Below are positions 1-12,493 of a stretch of 64,000 nucleotides of DNA, piece after piece (the first letter of the stretch is position 1; every line of letters starts with the position of its first letter). Under the pieces are notes generated by a model. That model was not told the origin of the DNA. It made no database searches and worked only from the letters and a program-made list of their open reading frames with translations. Made by a program: the position numbers and the translations under genes. The DNA comes from Diphasiastrum complanatum. Its lineage: Eukaryota > Streptophyta > Lycopodiopsida > Lycopodiales > Lycopodiaceae. The DNA is taken from positions 25,241,106 through 25,305,105 of the forward strand of contig CM055100.1 in NCBI GenBank assembly GCA_029204225.1, given 5' to 3'.

Positions 1-258
1 TCGGGGTTTCTGGAACGCAATTTAATTTTTTTTTGGTTGTTGGCAAAATGGGTATCAACTGAAAGGTTTTTTTGAGAGCAAATTATTTATCTAGTTTGCC
101 AAGAGTTTCAGGACCAGTGTTGTCCAAATTTGGGCCGCCAAAACTTACCTAGAATTTTTTGGAGAGAAACACCATTGCCTCGCTGCTGCCACCGTGCTGA
201 TCACACCTTGAACAGTGCTCCAAGATGGCTAGAATGCACCGTCACCCTCCTCCTTGCA

Positions 259-282
259 TCTCTCTCTCTCTCTCTCTCTCTC
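259..282. repeat. (TC)n microsatellite
   Basis: This is an uninterrupted TC dinucleotide run of about 24 bases. It creates spurious serine/leucine and arginine/glutamate open frames on both strands. Confidence 0.95.
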
Positions 283-582
283 ATGGACTCTGTTCAATGC
301 TATATATATTACCTCATTGTTCTTGTATATTACTGCTTGTGATGGCTTCGTTACCAATAAACAGGTAAGCCACAACAATAAAACCTTTGCAAACTTAATT
401 TTTTTTAACATGAGGGGCCTTCTTGGTTTTCGGGAGGGCTTGTTCTACAAGCTATCCATAGAACGATAGGATCATGACACCTAGCAGGAGCACAATCCAA
501 CGATGGTTAGCAAACCCTATTTCCCACGATAGAAAGCTGTAAATTGAGTGGTAATGAATCAAACTTCTTCACACCACTTTTG

Positions 583-612
583 GTCTCTCTTTCTCTCTCT
601 CTCTCTCTCTCT
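583..612. repeat. (CT)n microsatellite
   Basis: This is a CT dinucleotide run of about 30 bases with one interruption (a doubled T near 591). Confidence 0.9.
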
Positions 613-900
613 TGTCTTCTTCATCTCTCTCACATTAGTGCTCCATTCTACTACATAGCACCCTACACGTGCTCCATTCTACTACATAATGCCCTATAGG
701 TGAGGCAAATTCTATGTGTGGCTTTACTAACAGCCCACTGCTGGTATACCAACTTCTTTCTCAAGCTCTTGGAAGCAAACGGGCTACATTTTTCGGGTAT
801 AAACTCATCCTGCAGGGCCGCGATCTGCCTACAGGCAGTAGGCAACTGTAACTATGATACTCTTCACTTTTTGTGGTAATCTATATGTTGTTTTACAACG

Positions 901-1160
901 ATGATATACAAGATGTTTGTAGTCAGTGATCATCCCATAATCAATGAGACAACTTTTAAATTGCTGGTTGGGCGCGATTCACAGCCAATAATAGTGTGTT
1001 GGACAGCGGACCAAAGGTATGAAAATTCAGACATTGTAGAGCGCACTTCCAAGTTGGAAGAGATGCGATCTACTACTGTATTCCAACGATTTGTTGATAG
1101 CATTTCTTTCCATAATGTGCAAATGAAAGCATTACATGGTGAACTTTCGGAGTGTAATAG
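901..1160 (+). other. Possible orphan exon, unknown
   Basis: An open frame with protein-like composition runs across this stretch. It has a possible acceptor (TTTGTAG near 913-919) upstream and a possible donor (AATAG then GTATAA near 1156-1166) downstream. The translation contains LLVGRDSQPIIVCWTADQR and a mixed charged stretch. I do not recognise it, and it does not match any part of the KUP family. It could be an exon of an overlapping gene, a decayed transposon piece or chance. Confidence 0.2.
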
Positions 1161-2655
1161 GTATAAAGGTGTCTCTTTTCTCCATTAAGATGTGTAAAGG
1201 AAGAACTTGCAGGTTTTTGCATTATGTGGGAACGGTATACAGACGTCCTCTGATGGTTTTTTTTGGAATGAACTTATGTTGATAGACGGGAAATACTACT
1301 AAGTGAGGGATGGCTAATATTCAGGATATGGCTTCACCACGGATTCATGTATTATGCTTAGCACTTTCTTTCTTATGTCGAGATACACTCTATGACATAC
1401 GTTTTAGGAACATTTCTTATACATGAGTAAGTAGCTTGGAAAGAGCTTTTGGTTAAACAAATGAAACATATAGGTGGCTTACTTGAAAGATGCATGAATA
1501 TAGGGGTATTCATTTACTTGATTAACATATGCTATCGACTTTATAAACGAACCAGCTTGTACTTATATTGTAACTGTTGATTTAGAAGAGGAAAGAAATA
1601 AGGCATTGTATGTATAATGCTAGGCTACCAAGGTAGATAAAATTCTTAGATATGGGTTGATAATTTCGGGTAGTTGGTATGACATGGATTTGCCCTAACT
1701 ACTTACCATAGTTAGTACATAGATGCATAGATGCTCATGAGTACACATGAGGTCTAAGAGGTCAGTATGGCACGGATCTACCCCGATACTCGGTGTATAA
1801 TAGTATGCCCTCATACTGATTAGTATGGCGTATGCCCTGATACGGTTGCGTTGGGCAATACATATTGCTATATTAATACTGTTGGTAGGAAAGATTGGAC
1901 TATGTTATGTATTTTGCTATCCAAACTGTCATGTAGTGAGTCTAGTTTTGGACATGGATAACAACTGATGCTAGTTCGACACTTGTCTTCCCCACTATAC
2001 TAACCCGTACGGTTTTGTGTTGTGGGATGGTGGCATGTAATAGCTGAGTGTCTTGAAACTTGCGTCATTTTACAGTACTTTGTACTGTAGGATTTCATGC
2101 AGCTTTTTTATAACTTGTTATGCTATAAAACAAAGGGTTCAAAAGGTTTGGTCTTGCTTTGTCAAGGGGGACTATGTGAAATGTGTTACTCTCTATAAAT
2201 GCAAACTTTTTTTTGTGGGCCGCGAGTAGGCACATAAAAAAATTTGCAAATTTTTTTGTGATCCAGAACCATGTTTCTGGTCTGGATTGCTAGCGATCCG
2301 AATCGCCGTTGCAGCAATTCGTGATCCATGGCAACTCAGATTTGGTCATAAGATGTGATGAGGCTTTAAAGTATATCAATCAGATTTGAAGAAGGACGAA
2401 ATGGTAGACGTGGCAAAAGTGGATGTTAAGGATATAGTTTGAAGTAATCATCATGATGATTGCGGTTGAGTGCTAGAATGTGGTATAGAAGGAATGCGAG
2501 TTGCGCGGTCTATGTTGTGTGTGGCATGTCTACCTTATCTCTGGGATCGGTGCCTAGTGGGAACCTCTACCTCATTTTTTCAATCACTCATTGGCGGTGT
2601 GGGGGTTGCAATAGACTTTGTTCTGGTAGAGCATGTGGTACTATTGGATTGGTAC

Positions 2656-2657
<2 letters not shown>

Positions 2658-2743
<86 letters not shown>
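2658..2743. repeat. (GA)n microsatellite, about 86 bp
   Basis: This is a perfect GA dinucleotide array. Open frames through it encode only Arg-Glu or Ser-Leu repeats and are not genes. It lies about 200 bp left of the LINE-like fragment, which has a second GA array at its other end. Confidence 0.97.
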
Positions 2744-2747
<4 letters not shown>

Positions 2748-2920
2748 TTTATGAATGTCTTTTCCATGCCAAAAGGCATATAAGACTAAAAAGTACATGT
2801 CAAGTGTGTGGTAACCATGGGAGCGTACAAAACGTCTCCAATATGTAATAAAGAAAAACATCTAGTACAAACTAAAATAGACACGTATGCGGTGTGTGTT
2901 CATACTGATCATATGGGTAT

Positions 2921-3802
2921 CTATGTCAAGATGTCAAGATTGCGGAGCATGTGTTGCTGCTGCTGCTGCTGTACCGATACTATAGAAAGATGTAATGCGA
3001 GCCACAACATGAGAAAGTGCTGGAGCCTGCTGGCATGAGCATGAGCATGTGTGGCAGTGGCACGCCTCTGTGTATGATGTCTGGTGATCCTGGTAGTAAC
3101 GCGATGGTGGGGAGTACACTGTCTCCGGTCTCTATGAGCATGTGAGTGGCTATCATCCTCATCGTCATCGTAATCCTCCTCCGGCACTAGATCACGTGAT
3201 CTCCGCCTAGTAAAGAATGAAGTGATCAATGGCTGTGAGGTAGAATGCTGTGGTGTCCCGTATAAACCTCTCCGTAGTATGAACATCTCACATATCATCA
3301 GAGCGACACATCGTGGGTCCTCATAGGCCACGAGAGAGCGTAGAGTGGTAGGCATGTCTCGAAACAGGCAGTGATACCGACCTCTGATCTCATAGTATAC
3401 AGGGCATCGGAAGATAAAGTGCTCCTTAGACTCCACCTCACCTAGAGAGCATAACTGGCAAATCCGCTCCTCTCTGGGAATACCATGAAATCTCCCAGTC
3501 TCAATAGCTAGCTAATGAGAAGACACCCTAAGGTGTCCCAGTGTGAATCTGAGGCAATGTGATAGTCCCGAATCCAAGTAGCGTGGCATAACCGGGGCCC
3601 CTGATGTATCCAGCTCCAAGAAATGGGTCTGGTAGAAAGCTGGCTTAACCCCTAACTGATTATGCCAAGTCCGCTCTAGGTATGTGCGATACAGGAATCG
3701 TCTGATATACTGGTAAGTGCCTGAGGGTAGCTCTGTGATGGAGATACCAAATGAATCAAGTAGGAGGTGAGATGCCTGAGAGAACCATGTTAATCTGTAG
3801 CC

Positions 3803-3804
<2 letters not shown>
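2921..3804 (-). pseudogene. LINE-like non-LTR retrotransposon RT, C-terminal fragment
   Basis: Reading leftwards from 3804, one frame gives a continuous polypeptide typical of the C-terminal part of non-LTR reverse transcriptase ORFs. A basic stretch with ETGRFHGIPREERIC leads into a Cys-x2-Cys and then VESKEHFIFRCP, the terminal CCHC-type zinc finger of LINE ORF2-like proteins. One in-frame TAG interrupts it (complement of 3512-3514). After the finger the frame continues into an acidic and His/Gln-rich tail ending near 2921, where a CTG triplet run (about 2953-2970) encodes polyglutamine. There is no RT core or endonuclease upstream, because the homology stops exactly where the GA array at 3805 begins. 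This is a truncated, inactive copy, and the family assignment rests on motif recognition only. Confidence 0.6.
2953..2970. repeat. (CTG)n trinucleotide run
   Basis: Six CTG/TGC units lie in the distal end of the LINE-like fragment and read as polyglutamine on the minus strand. Confidence 0.9.

Positions 3805-3886
<82 letters not shown>
3805..3886. repeat. (GA)n microsatellite, about 82 bp
   Basis: This is a perfect GA array that directly abuts the upstream end of the LINE-like RT fragment, so the array marks a breakpoint. Confidence 0.97.
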
Positions 3887-3889
<3 letters not shown>

Positions 3890-5020
3890 GAATCATTGAT
3901 GTAATATAATCTTGTAAATGATAAGTAGAACTTTCTTGTTAAGCATTGACTTTATGTGATAATTGAACGATGACATTCTAATTGTTAGATAACCACTATA
4001 AAAGTGCTTGGTGGGAAGCAACAAGTTGCCAATCAGAGTTTCTCAAATTGTTGCTTTTGGAGCTCTTTTCTCTTACTCCTTTTCTTTTCTTAGACAAGAA
4101 AAAATTCATCTTTAGATTTGCAAAACTATTTAGATTTTTGACTCTTGTCTGTGAGAGGATGACTTCAAATATAGTCATGGGAAACCTTTTTCCATGGAGA
4201 ACTTGTTTTTCCAACCTTGTCTCTCAAGGGTCTTCCGTGAACTGGTTTCCATGGTGAACTCATTTTTCCAACTCTACATCTCTCAAGGTTGTTTCTTGAA
4301 CTTGTTTCCATGTTTCCCATTTGAGGAAATGTTTTAGTCCATAATGTTCGGTTCTTGGTGACATTCTAAATTTTTGCTGTTTTTCATGTTTGATAATCTT
4401 TGGATCATTCTCTCAACCTTTTTGCTCTTTCTCCACCACTTTCTATAGTATATTTGCCTTCAGTTTTTGTTGTAATAATCAAAGTCACAATGTGATATTT
4501 TCCAATTTCTTGAATTTTGTATCTTTCTTCATGTCCAGTTGTCTTAGGTCAAAAGTATTACCCACAACTATGCCCATTGCTGTTTGTGATCTTTCTTTTT
4601 TTTTGGTCAAATGTTTCTTGTCACCAACCATGTAATTTACTTTCCTGCAATGATCCAGATTCAGATTTGAAGATAAGAATTAGAAAACTGAAGCCAATTT
4701 GAAGGGATGACTACGTGTAGTCTCCCAACAGTTGAGTTTGACAAGCTTGCATTACTTAATGATTTTCTCAGTAACTTTTTCATATGTGAACGGTACTTGT
4801 GGGGGTTTTGGAACTGTCAAATACGTGTAGAGTGAGTTCATTGTGCCATTTCCCTCATGGTTTCACCCATTAACAATTTTTTTGCTAAGGGAACTAGAAG
4901 GTTTCACATATTATGTGGTCTCATTTATTAAATATTTAGTATGTTGTTTGCAAGTAGTAAATACAGTTGCGGAATGTGCTTCAACCTTTTACTTATTACA
5001 AGTGCATGTCACCCTGGCAG
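3887..5020. other. Probable KUP intron sequence
   Basis: AT-rich DNA with no coding signal I can support. It ends in a pyrimidine-rich stretch and the acceptor CCCTGGCAG (5012-5020) used by the first visible transporter exon. The open frames near 3982, 4390 and 4843 have no domain similarity. The stretch just before 5021 reads through in frame but does not match the conserved family sequence (GDGVLTPAIS), so I place the exon boundary at 5021. Confidence 0.5.
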
Positions 5021-8000
5021 TTCTTTCAGCAGTTTCAGGCATTGAGGTCGCAGCTCCAAATCTTCATGAACGTAAGTGATGATGTTTTGCTCCTGATATT
5101 AACTTTGTGCATCATTTGCTCTTAGCGCATTTCATTTCACACTTTGGAATTACAGGGACTATCCCCCTTTGAAATCTTGTCAAGTCCCATATTTTCCCTT
5201 GTACAGGTGGTTAGTGTCGTTAGTTATATAAATTAGTCTGTAGATTCTTGTCCATTATTGATCTGCATCATCTGCTCATGTGGCCTTATCTGCTCTTGAT
5301 AGTTTTACAAAACTCAGTGTCGAAGATTTCATGTGTTACTGGTCCGTCTGTGTTATAATCTCAATGTGAATCCATCTAGTGGAGTGAGCAAATAGTTGTA
5401 AGAGGAAGATGCAGCGAGTCAGCATCTAAATTTGGATCCTTTTCTGTAGTAACTAATCTGATCAAGTCTAAAGATGTCAAGAAAATTGTGCGCATAACAA
5501 TTTCTACATTATGTGGGGCGTGTACTCTATGCTTGCCTGTAATCGGGATTCCCTTTTCTAAGAAAACAATATAGTCATTAGAGTATGTCCTGTTTTTGGT
5601 TTGAAGGTTCCATCTATACCAAATTGTCTTAGCTTATAGTATGCAAGATTCTACAGATCATGTTTGTCCTTTGGATTCAGAATAGACTTGATACTGCAAA
5701 TATGCCTGAAAACTGATTAAGCTTTGTCGTGTCTTCAAATAGACTTGATTTCTCACCTGAGAATCCAAAAACATGGATATTCCAAATCTGGGAAATAATA
5801 ATCACCTATATTGTCGTTAACTATTATAGTCCTTTACTTTGAGCAATGCTGCTGCTATCAGTGGTTTCTCACTTTATTACATTTTTTGAGGTCAAACCTT
5901 AAATGTTGTTGCCCGTTAAACAAGATGATTAATAGCTAGAGCAGCGGTCAAATGTTGAATCAGGAAGGAATAGAGAGCTATAAATCCTTTGTTTGATGTA
6001 GGCCAAAGATGTAGAATGCTCTTGGTTGAGATCATAAAGTAAGAGTTTCCATAAGCCATTAAAAATTGAATGTAGGGATTTTCAACACCATTTGTTTGTG
6101 CTTGCTCTGTGTAATCGATGCAAAAGTTTTATTCAAGATAGTCGTTCTAGTTTTCATTGGACAAAGTCCAGAATTAGGTAAAGGCTCATAACAGTTGATG
6201 TTTACCAGACCAGAAAATTTGAACAATGACGGTGATGTAATGTCTGTCTCATTGACCTCAAGTCCTTGTCTCAGAGCAGTCTCTTTTCTAGTGTTAGAGA
6301 CAAAAAATAAGGTTTCCAAAGAATATTTTTTTACTAGTTCCAGCACCAAAAACCTTATGCCCATTAATTTTTATAATTGCACTGAACAAAGCCATAACAT
6401 TGGTAAAGGGCATCTTATCTATTTTTTAAAAGAAGACATGAGGATCGTGTTTCCTATACTGATTTTGACTTGAAATCAGAGATTTTTATTTCATAGTGGT
6501 TCTTGGAAGTTGGAATTGGGCCGAGTATTATGGAAAGAACAAATGTATGGAAAGAACAATACACAGTTGCTAACCCTTGAGTAATGTTCAAGATATTGAA
6601 TTATCATTATGTAATCCAATGCCATATTTTGAGTTTAATAGCTAGATAACTTCTCAAACTTAATTCAATCTAAGGCTGTTAAGAAAGCATTTCTTAGCTA
6701 ATGAGGTTATCTTGTCTACTTGCAGATGTGGTTGATGTTATTGCTTGCCTTGTGCTTGTTGGACTATTTGCACTGCAACATTTTGGCACGCGTAAAGTTG
6801 GTTTTATGTTTGCTCCTATCGTCCTGACATGGCTTTTCTGCATTAGTTCTATTGGGATATACAATATTGTTCGTTGGAATGTTGGTGTTTTTCGTGCTCT
6901 ATCCCCCTACTACATGTACAACTACATTAGCAAGATGGGGGCAGCAGGCTGGGCTTCTTTGGGTGGTATCCTTCTGAGCATTACAGGTTTGTCCATGTAT
7001 AATCTTTTTTCATGTCATTTGAAGTGCTAATTATTAGCACCTTTGGTTTTCTAACAGCTTATAGAAATTTTTAAACTCAGAAGTGAATTTCTTCTTTTCT
7101 TATTCACAAACTAAATCATGCCTAGACAGGTACGGAGGCCATGTTTGCTGACCTGGGACACTTCTCAAGGTCCTCTATCAAGGTTTTCCCCTGTTCTTGG
7201 CAAGGAAGAGTAATTCCAGTGCAAGATTTAGTTTCCTAGCTTCTTAAATGTTGGGCTTTTTGGAACTCTGATTTCTTAATTGTTCATAAGGCTTACCCAT
7301 GAACTGCAAGTCCGTGTCATGAATGCAGATTGCTTTCACATTTGTTGTATACCCTAGCCTAGTACTTGCCTACATGGGCCAAGCTGCTTACCTTTCAAAA
7401 CATCATGCTGACATTCAGAGGAGCTTTTACAAGTCCATTCCAGGTAATATCCATCTATAAAAATTCAATGAATTCTAAAGTCACCGTGAGATGTAGAGTT
7501 ACGAATATGGTGGATTTTTGCAGCCATTGTGAAATTACGAGGTTGTGCTTAGGGAATGACAAAATGTACACTGGATGCAAGCTTCTTGTATCATTTTTAT
7601 CTGTTGACTTATTATGCTGGAATTTTGGACTAAATAAATAACTGGTATGGTTGCAGAGGCTGTATTTTGGCCAGTTTTTGTTGTTGCGACACTTGCTTCG
7701 GTTGTTGGAAGTCAAGCAGTGATTTCAGCAACCTTTTCTGTGATTAGACAGTGTTCAGCTCTAGGTTGTTTTCCGCGAGTTAAAGTGGTTCACACATCCA
7801 AGAACATTTATGGTCAGGTTTACATTCCTGAAATCAACTGGATACTTTTGATTCTCTGCCTGGCGATAACTATTGGGTTTCGAGACACTATCCTCATTGG
7901 ACATGCATATGGTATGTTGAAGATGTGATACTTCTGAAACACATGCCTTAGATACAAGAGCGAAAACATTTCTAAAGTTTGGGGGTTTTTGATGACATGA

Positions 8001-9199
8001 TCAAATCAAGTCTCGACTAGTCTACATGGATGAATAATCACTTATGTTTAGGTTTGTAATATTTTAACTTAAGAATTCTGAATTTTCTTTATTGTTTGGT
8101 GGTTGTAGGAATTGCTGTTATTACGGTCATGTTTGTCACCACATGTCTTATGTCTCTTGTAATAGTTGTTGTGTGGCAAAAAAGTATTTGGCTGGCACTC
8201 TGTTTCCTTGTATTTTTTGGATCCATCGAGTTGCTATACATCTCAGCAGCTCTTGTTAAGGTGCCTGAGGGTGGTTGGGTTCCCCTTGTTTTATCTGGCA
8301 TGTTTATGGCAATCATGTATGTGTGGCATTATGGAACCAAAAAGAAGTACCAGTTTGATGTTCAAAACAAGGTGTCCATGAAGTGGCTGCTTACTCTTGG
8401 ACCAAGCCTTGGGATTGTTCGTGTACCCGGAATAGGGCTTATCTACACAGAGCTTGTAACAGGAGTTCCTGCTATCTTTTCTCATTTTGTCACCAATTTG
8501 CCAGCATTTCATGAGGTACTAGTATTTGTCTGCATCAAATCAGTCCCAGTTCCCTATGTTCCGCCTCAGGAGCGATATCTTATTGGTCGCGTTGGGACAA
8601 AGGAGTACAGAATGTATAGGTGTATTTTACGATATGGTTACAAAGATATTCGTATAGATGACCACGACTTTGAAAACCAGCTTATCTTGAGCATTGGGGA
8701 GTTTATCCAGACAGAAGCAGCTCAGACCTGGGTGCCCTCTAGTAATGAAGGTTCTGTTGATGGAAAAATGGCTGTAGTTGGGACATCTGCACGAAATGGC
8801 ATGGCTTTTACAGTCTCAGAACTGGAAGATCTGGAACAGTCCTCTTATGGCACACCCCTGAGTAAGTCTCTCTCTGTACCAAGCTTACAAGATCTTTCAG
8901 AGATAGAGTCTCCAGATGTAGGAAGGAAAAGAAGAGTCAGATTTGAGCTTCCTGAAAGTCCTGATGTCGACCCCAGCATTAGGAATGAGCTTATGCAACT
9001 TATTGAAGCTAGAGATGCTGGTATTGCCTACATACTAGGCCATTCTTATGTGCAAGCAAAAAAAAGCTCATCTCTTTTAAAGAAATTTGTTATTGATGTA
9101 CTTTATAGTTTTCTAAGAAGAAACTGTAGGGGTTCTGCAGTGGCCCTAAGCATCCCCCATATTTGCTTGATTGAGGTTGGAATGATATACCATGTTTAA
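5021..9199 (+). CDS. HAK/KUP/KT potassium transporter, 3' six exons (partial gene)
   Basis: Proton-coupled potassium uptake permease of the plasma or vacuolar membrane. The exons I infer are 5021-5071, 6726-6986, 7130-7182, 7329-7443, 7657-7911 and 8109-9199, all with GT/AG borders and matching phases, giving about 606 residues. Family landmarks in order are [119 protein letters not shown], the cytosolic [20 protein letters not shown], and the C-terminal [13 protein letters not shown] and IEVGMIY. The N-terminal exons (the GDLGTSPLYV region and the first membrane helices) are not in the window. The sequence looks closest to the KUP3/KUP4-type branch, by memory of the family only. No frameshift or stop was seen, so the gene looks functional. 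Introns inside the window run from 142 to about 1650 bp. Confidence 0.93.
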
Positions 9200-11017
9200 T
9201 CATTCACGACTATGTTGATACTGCTTTTTGAGGCTGGTCCAAGTAGCGGTTTGATGTTACGCCAGTTATCCTCATGTACGGGCATTGGAGATGAATAGAA
9301 CGCTTGATGAGCAACATCAGTCTGTATGGTCCTCCAGAGGTACTCAAAAGCACTTGTCTTCCAGTGATGCAATTTTGTAGAAGTTCTCTGGAAGTGCTTC
9401 TGTGTAATTTATTTGTCGGTCAGGTTTCAATCATATGACACTGACAATCATGCCAAAGCATATCATAAAATATTTAGTTAGTCTTAGTACTCTCTAATTA
9501 AGAGGTTGACATTATTATTGAGCTGCTGCTGAGACAGTGTTGCGTTTTGGGCAGAAAGTGTTCAAGCTCTGGAGTGCCAGATGTTACTTGTTTAGAGTTG
9601 CGTATTTAAGTGGAAACAACAGAAAATCCTGTTCTTTGTTGTTGTATGTGGTTTGCTTTCAGATGTTGACCATTTCAAACTAGCACCAAGCAAAGGTGAA
9701 TTCAGCTAGATAGATGGCTTGGAATTCACGCTAATTGGAATTGGTAGTCATGATGTTCTGGCCTCAACAATTTCAGCTTCCCAGCTCAAGTGTTCAACCT
9801 CAAAAAACGTTTTAGTTTCTGCCATTCTTTAAAGGTGTCTGCATCGCAAAATCTTCCATGCTTTTTCAATTTGAATTAGATCTCAGTGTCTCTCCATTCT
9901 GGATAAATATTTTTAGCTAATTAATGAGCCTCTATATTTATGTATGCCAAATCGAAAGTTGTGCAGGAGCTATATTGCATGGAAGTCTTGGCGAAAAGGT
10001 TTTAATAACTTCATGAAAGACTTCAACGTTAAAACTTGAATGGGCGAAATACTGCAATAAAACCCTCAATGTGAAACTTTTTGACCAGAACTAGTAAATT
10101 TCAAAGAGATTGAAAATTTAACAATCGCTTAAGCCTATAGGTGGAATGCCAATTTCAACAATAAGCATCAAAGAAGCTGTAGGCTCTTCATGAGCAGGAT
10201 TGGCATTGTGGAGGTAGTTTGTAAGTTACTTTCATGGTGTGTCCAAGATCACATGCATGTATGTTGTCATAAGCTGCCTGTAGAGCAAAAAGAAGATGAG
10301 GCTAATTAAACAAAAACTTGATGACACAATCTATGGAAAGCCACATCCAACATAGGTAAAGGTTTTATAACTGATAATGGGTAAAAGGTCTGACTTCAGG
10401 CTTTCTCCAGTTTCTTGAAAGCCTTGTACAAATCACCATTGCATCTGAGGAGACATGTAAATAGCCATTTAAGTAGTATAGATCACATGGGCAATACATT
10501 TGAGCTCATTTGATGGTCAACCATTAATACGCCAAACATGGAAATGAGGTGAAGGTTGAGTCGACTAGTCTTTTGATGGCCGAATGATTCTTTGGAATAA
10601 AAGCATTAACATTGGGCACAAGGAAAACATGGTACATCCAATTTTGGAGGGCCGCTATTGAGCTATGCATGTTACATGGCAACAGTCTAGTAAGGGGAGT
10701 TGAGACATGTTGTTTGCTTAAAACATTCATGTTGCTATAGCTTGTCATCTTGTCATAAACATGTTGAGATTTGGTGCATTCCCTCATCTTCGTGTGATTG
10801 GGTACTTGCACTTTTAGGTGCAATATTTGTTTGTTGTCTTGGTCAAATGCATGTTAAGAACCATTATGGCCCTAGACTCTTGGGTAGGGTGAGCACGAAG
10901 AGTTAGACTTGAGTTCTAAAGCTAATCTAGCACTTGCAACTAGGTGGTTGGCCCATCCACATGTGAAAGTCATAGGTAGATTGATCTAGACTTGCGGTGG
11001 GACTTTTTAGAGGGGGA
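9200..11017. other. KUP 3' flank and unassigned sequence
   Basis: The first few hundred bases after the transporter stop are presumably 3' UTR. I cannot fix a poly(A) site; AATAAA-like words occur (for example GCAATAAAA near 10053) but none is convincing. The rest has no recognisable coding or repeat structure. The frames at 10524-10823 and 10700-10906 have no domain similarity. Confidence 0.4.
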
Positions 11018-12493
11018 TGTTGGGAATAACAAGTTAAATTGTTTGAGAGCGTTTTGGGAACCCCAACTCAATTTTACCATGCCCTCATGACCTTTGAAAA
11101 GTGCTTACATCGTCATCATGCTCATATTAAAGATGTATGTCTCGAGGATTGAATGCTCTCTTTTTTGATCTAAGCTAGTTTAAATTGATTGAATTGACAA
11201 AAAATGACAACTAGTATGCTCAACTAAAAGATCACCTATGGAAAGCAAACAACACTTGTCCATGTTATCATCAACTCAATCCATGGGCCAATTTATCAAT
11301 GTAAAATAAACATATGTTTTATTAAATAGCTTCAAAATGTGTTGTGTCAATACATTAGACCCCTCCTCAAAAGAGGCTATTGATACTCCAAAGTGAGCTC
11401 TTCAAGCTATGAATATTATTTAGACACATTGTACAAGTTGATCCACTTAACATTGTACCTTGAAGCACAACATTGTCCTTGTTAGCTTGATCACACACAA
11501 TACGAGAATCCTTAAGTGTTCAATAGTGAAGTTGGAGGTCCATGACTTTTGGCATTTCAATTGTCTCTAGCTTGTACACGTACTCTCTTGGTCGCACCAT
11601 AGTCTACTAGACTTTCTTCTTGGAATTGTGCACTTTTGAAGGGGCATTGGAGGCCTTAAGAGTGTGAAAAATACAAAAATAAGCTTGGTAGAGGCCAAAA
11701 ATCTTGTATATAGATAAACACACATGTGTAGAGCCTGTTCCCACGTGTGAAAATAGTGTACTTGTCATGTACCATAATCATATAGGTTGTACATATGATT
11801 TAATTCAAGTTCTAGTGGCTAAAAAGGCCAAAAATTAGTTTTCTAGACATATGACACATGGCATCAATTTATTGATTGCATGAGCCACATCCTTTGGTTA
11901 GGTGTCATATCCCATGTGTAGAGGACAACTCACATGTGTGGAATAAGCTGAAGTAGGCGAATTTTGACTTCTAGAAGATTTCCAAGTAGATCTACATATA
12001 GAAAGAAAATGGACCAAAAGTGCTCAAAATAGAAGGTTTTGTCCAAGTGTCAGTTTTGCATGATGAATCATCATATGACAAAGCACCTTCACACACGTGG
12101 GATCAGAGGGATGATCAGTACCACGAGCTCCCACTTATTGTATATATAGAGCCACATTTGGCCATAATCAATGTGAGACACCAATCTTGGTTTTGGAAGC
12201 AATTTTGAGTGATTCTCTCCATTTGTCTACATTTGTTTTGATTGTTTTGAGGTTCTATCAATGTGTACTTGATTTTCAGGTTGGAGTTCGTACCCTGACA
12301 TGGTTTCACACGTGTGAAACCAGCAAGTACATTTACCTTCAATAAATGATTGTTCTTGTTTGGATTTTATGTCTAGAATTGATCTAGATTGATCTTAATC
12401 TTATGTAGATTGATAGATCAAGTAAATCTAACATCCAATCCCTCTTGGATCAGATTAGGATCCACTCTTGGTCCTTTTTGTACTTTTTGCACA
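11018..12493 (+). mobile_element. LTR-like block of a decayed LTR retrotransposon
   Basis: A polypurine run (AGAGGGGGA, 11009-11017) is followed by TGTTGGGAATAAC, the usual arrangement at the left edge of a 3' LTR. The block is rich in CACATGTG and CACGTGTG words, like the LTRs of the Copia elements at 16-25 kb. Its right part (TCTAGATTGATC, then TTGGTCCTTTTTGTAC and a CACA end at about 12493) resembles the right end of those LTRs. No partner LTR, tRNA primer site or coding remnant was found on either side. The edges are therefore guesses and the identity is tentative. Confidence 0.35.

Larger units (their letters stand above)
1..2657. other. Non-coding leader region, probably upstream intron or intergenic
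   Basis: No recognisable gene was found here. The stretch is AT-rich, with two CT runs (259-282 and 583-612). If the transporter gene to the right starts left of the window, as its missing N-terminal exons imply, this stretch lies in one of its introns. The only coding-like segment is the open frame near 901-1160, listed separately. Confidence 0.5.

Noticed and set aside
2460-2861. Overlapping open frames with long Arg-Glu or Ser-Leu repeats on both strands
   Set aside because: They are products of the GA microsatellite at 2658-2743, not proteins.
4843-5020. Extending the first KUP exon leftwards through the open frame starting at 4843
   Set aside because: The residues before 5021 do not match the conserved GDGVLTPAIS segment, and a good acceptor lies at 5019-5020.
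8089-8512. Minus-strand and alternate-frame open frames over the last KUP exon
   Set aside because: Shadows of the well-supported transporter exon.
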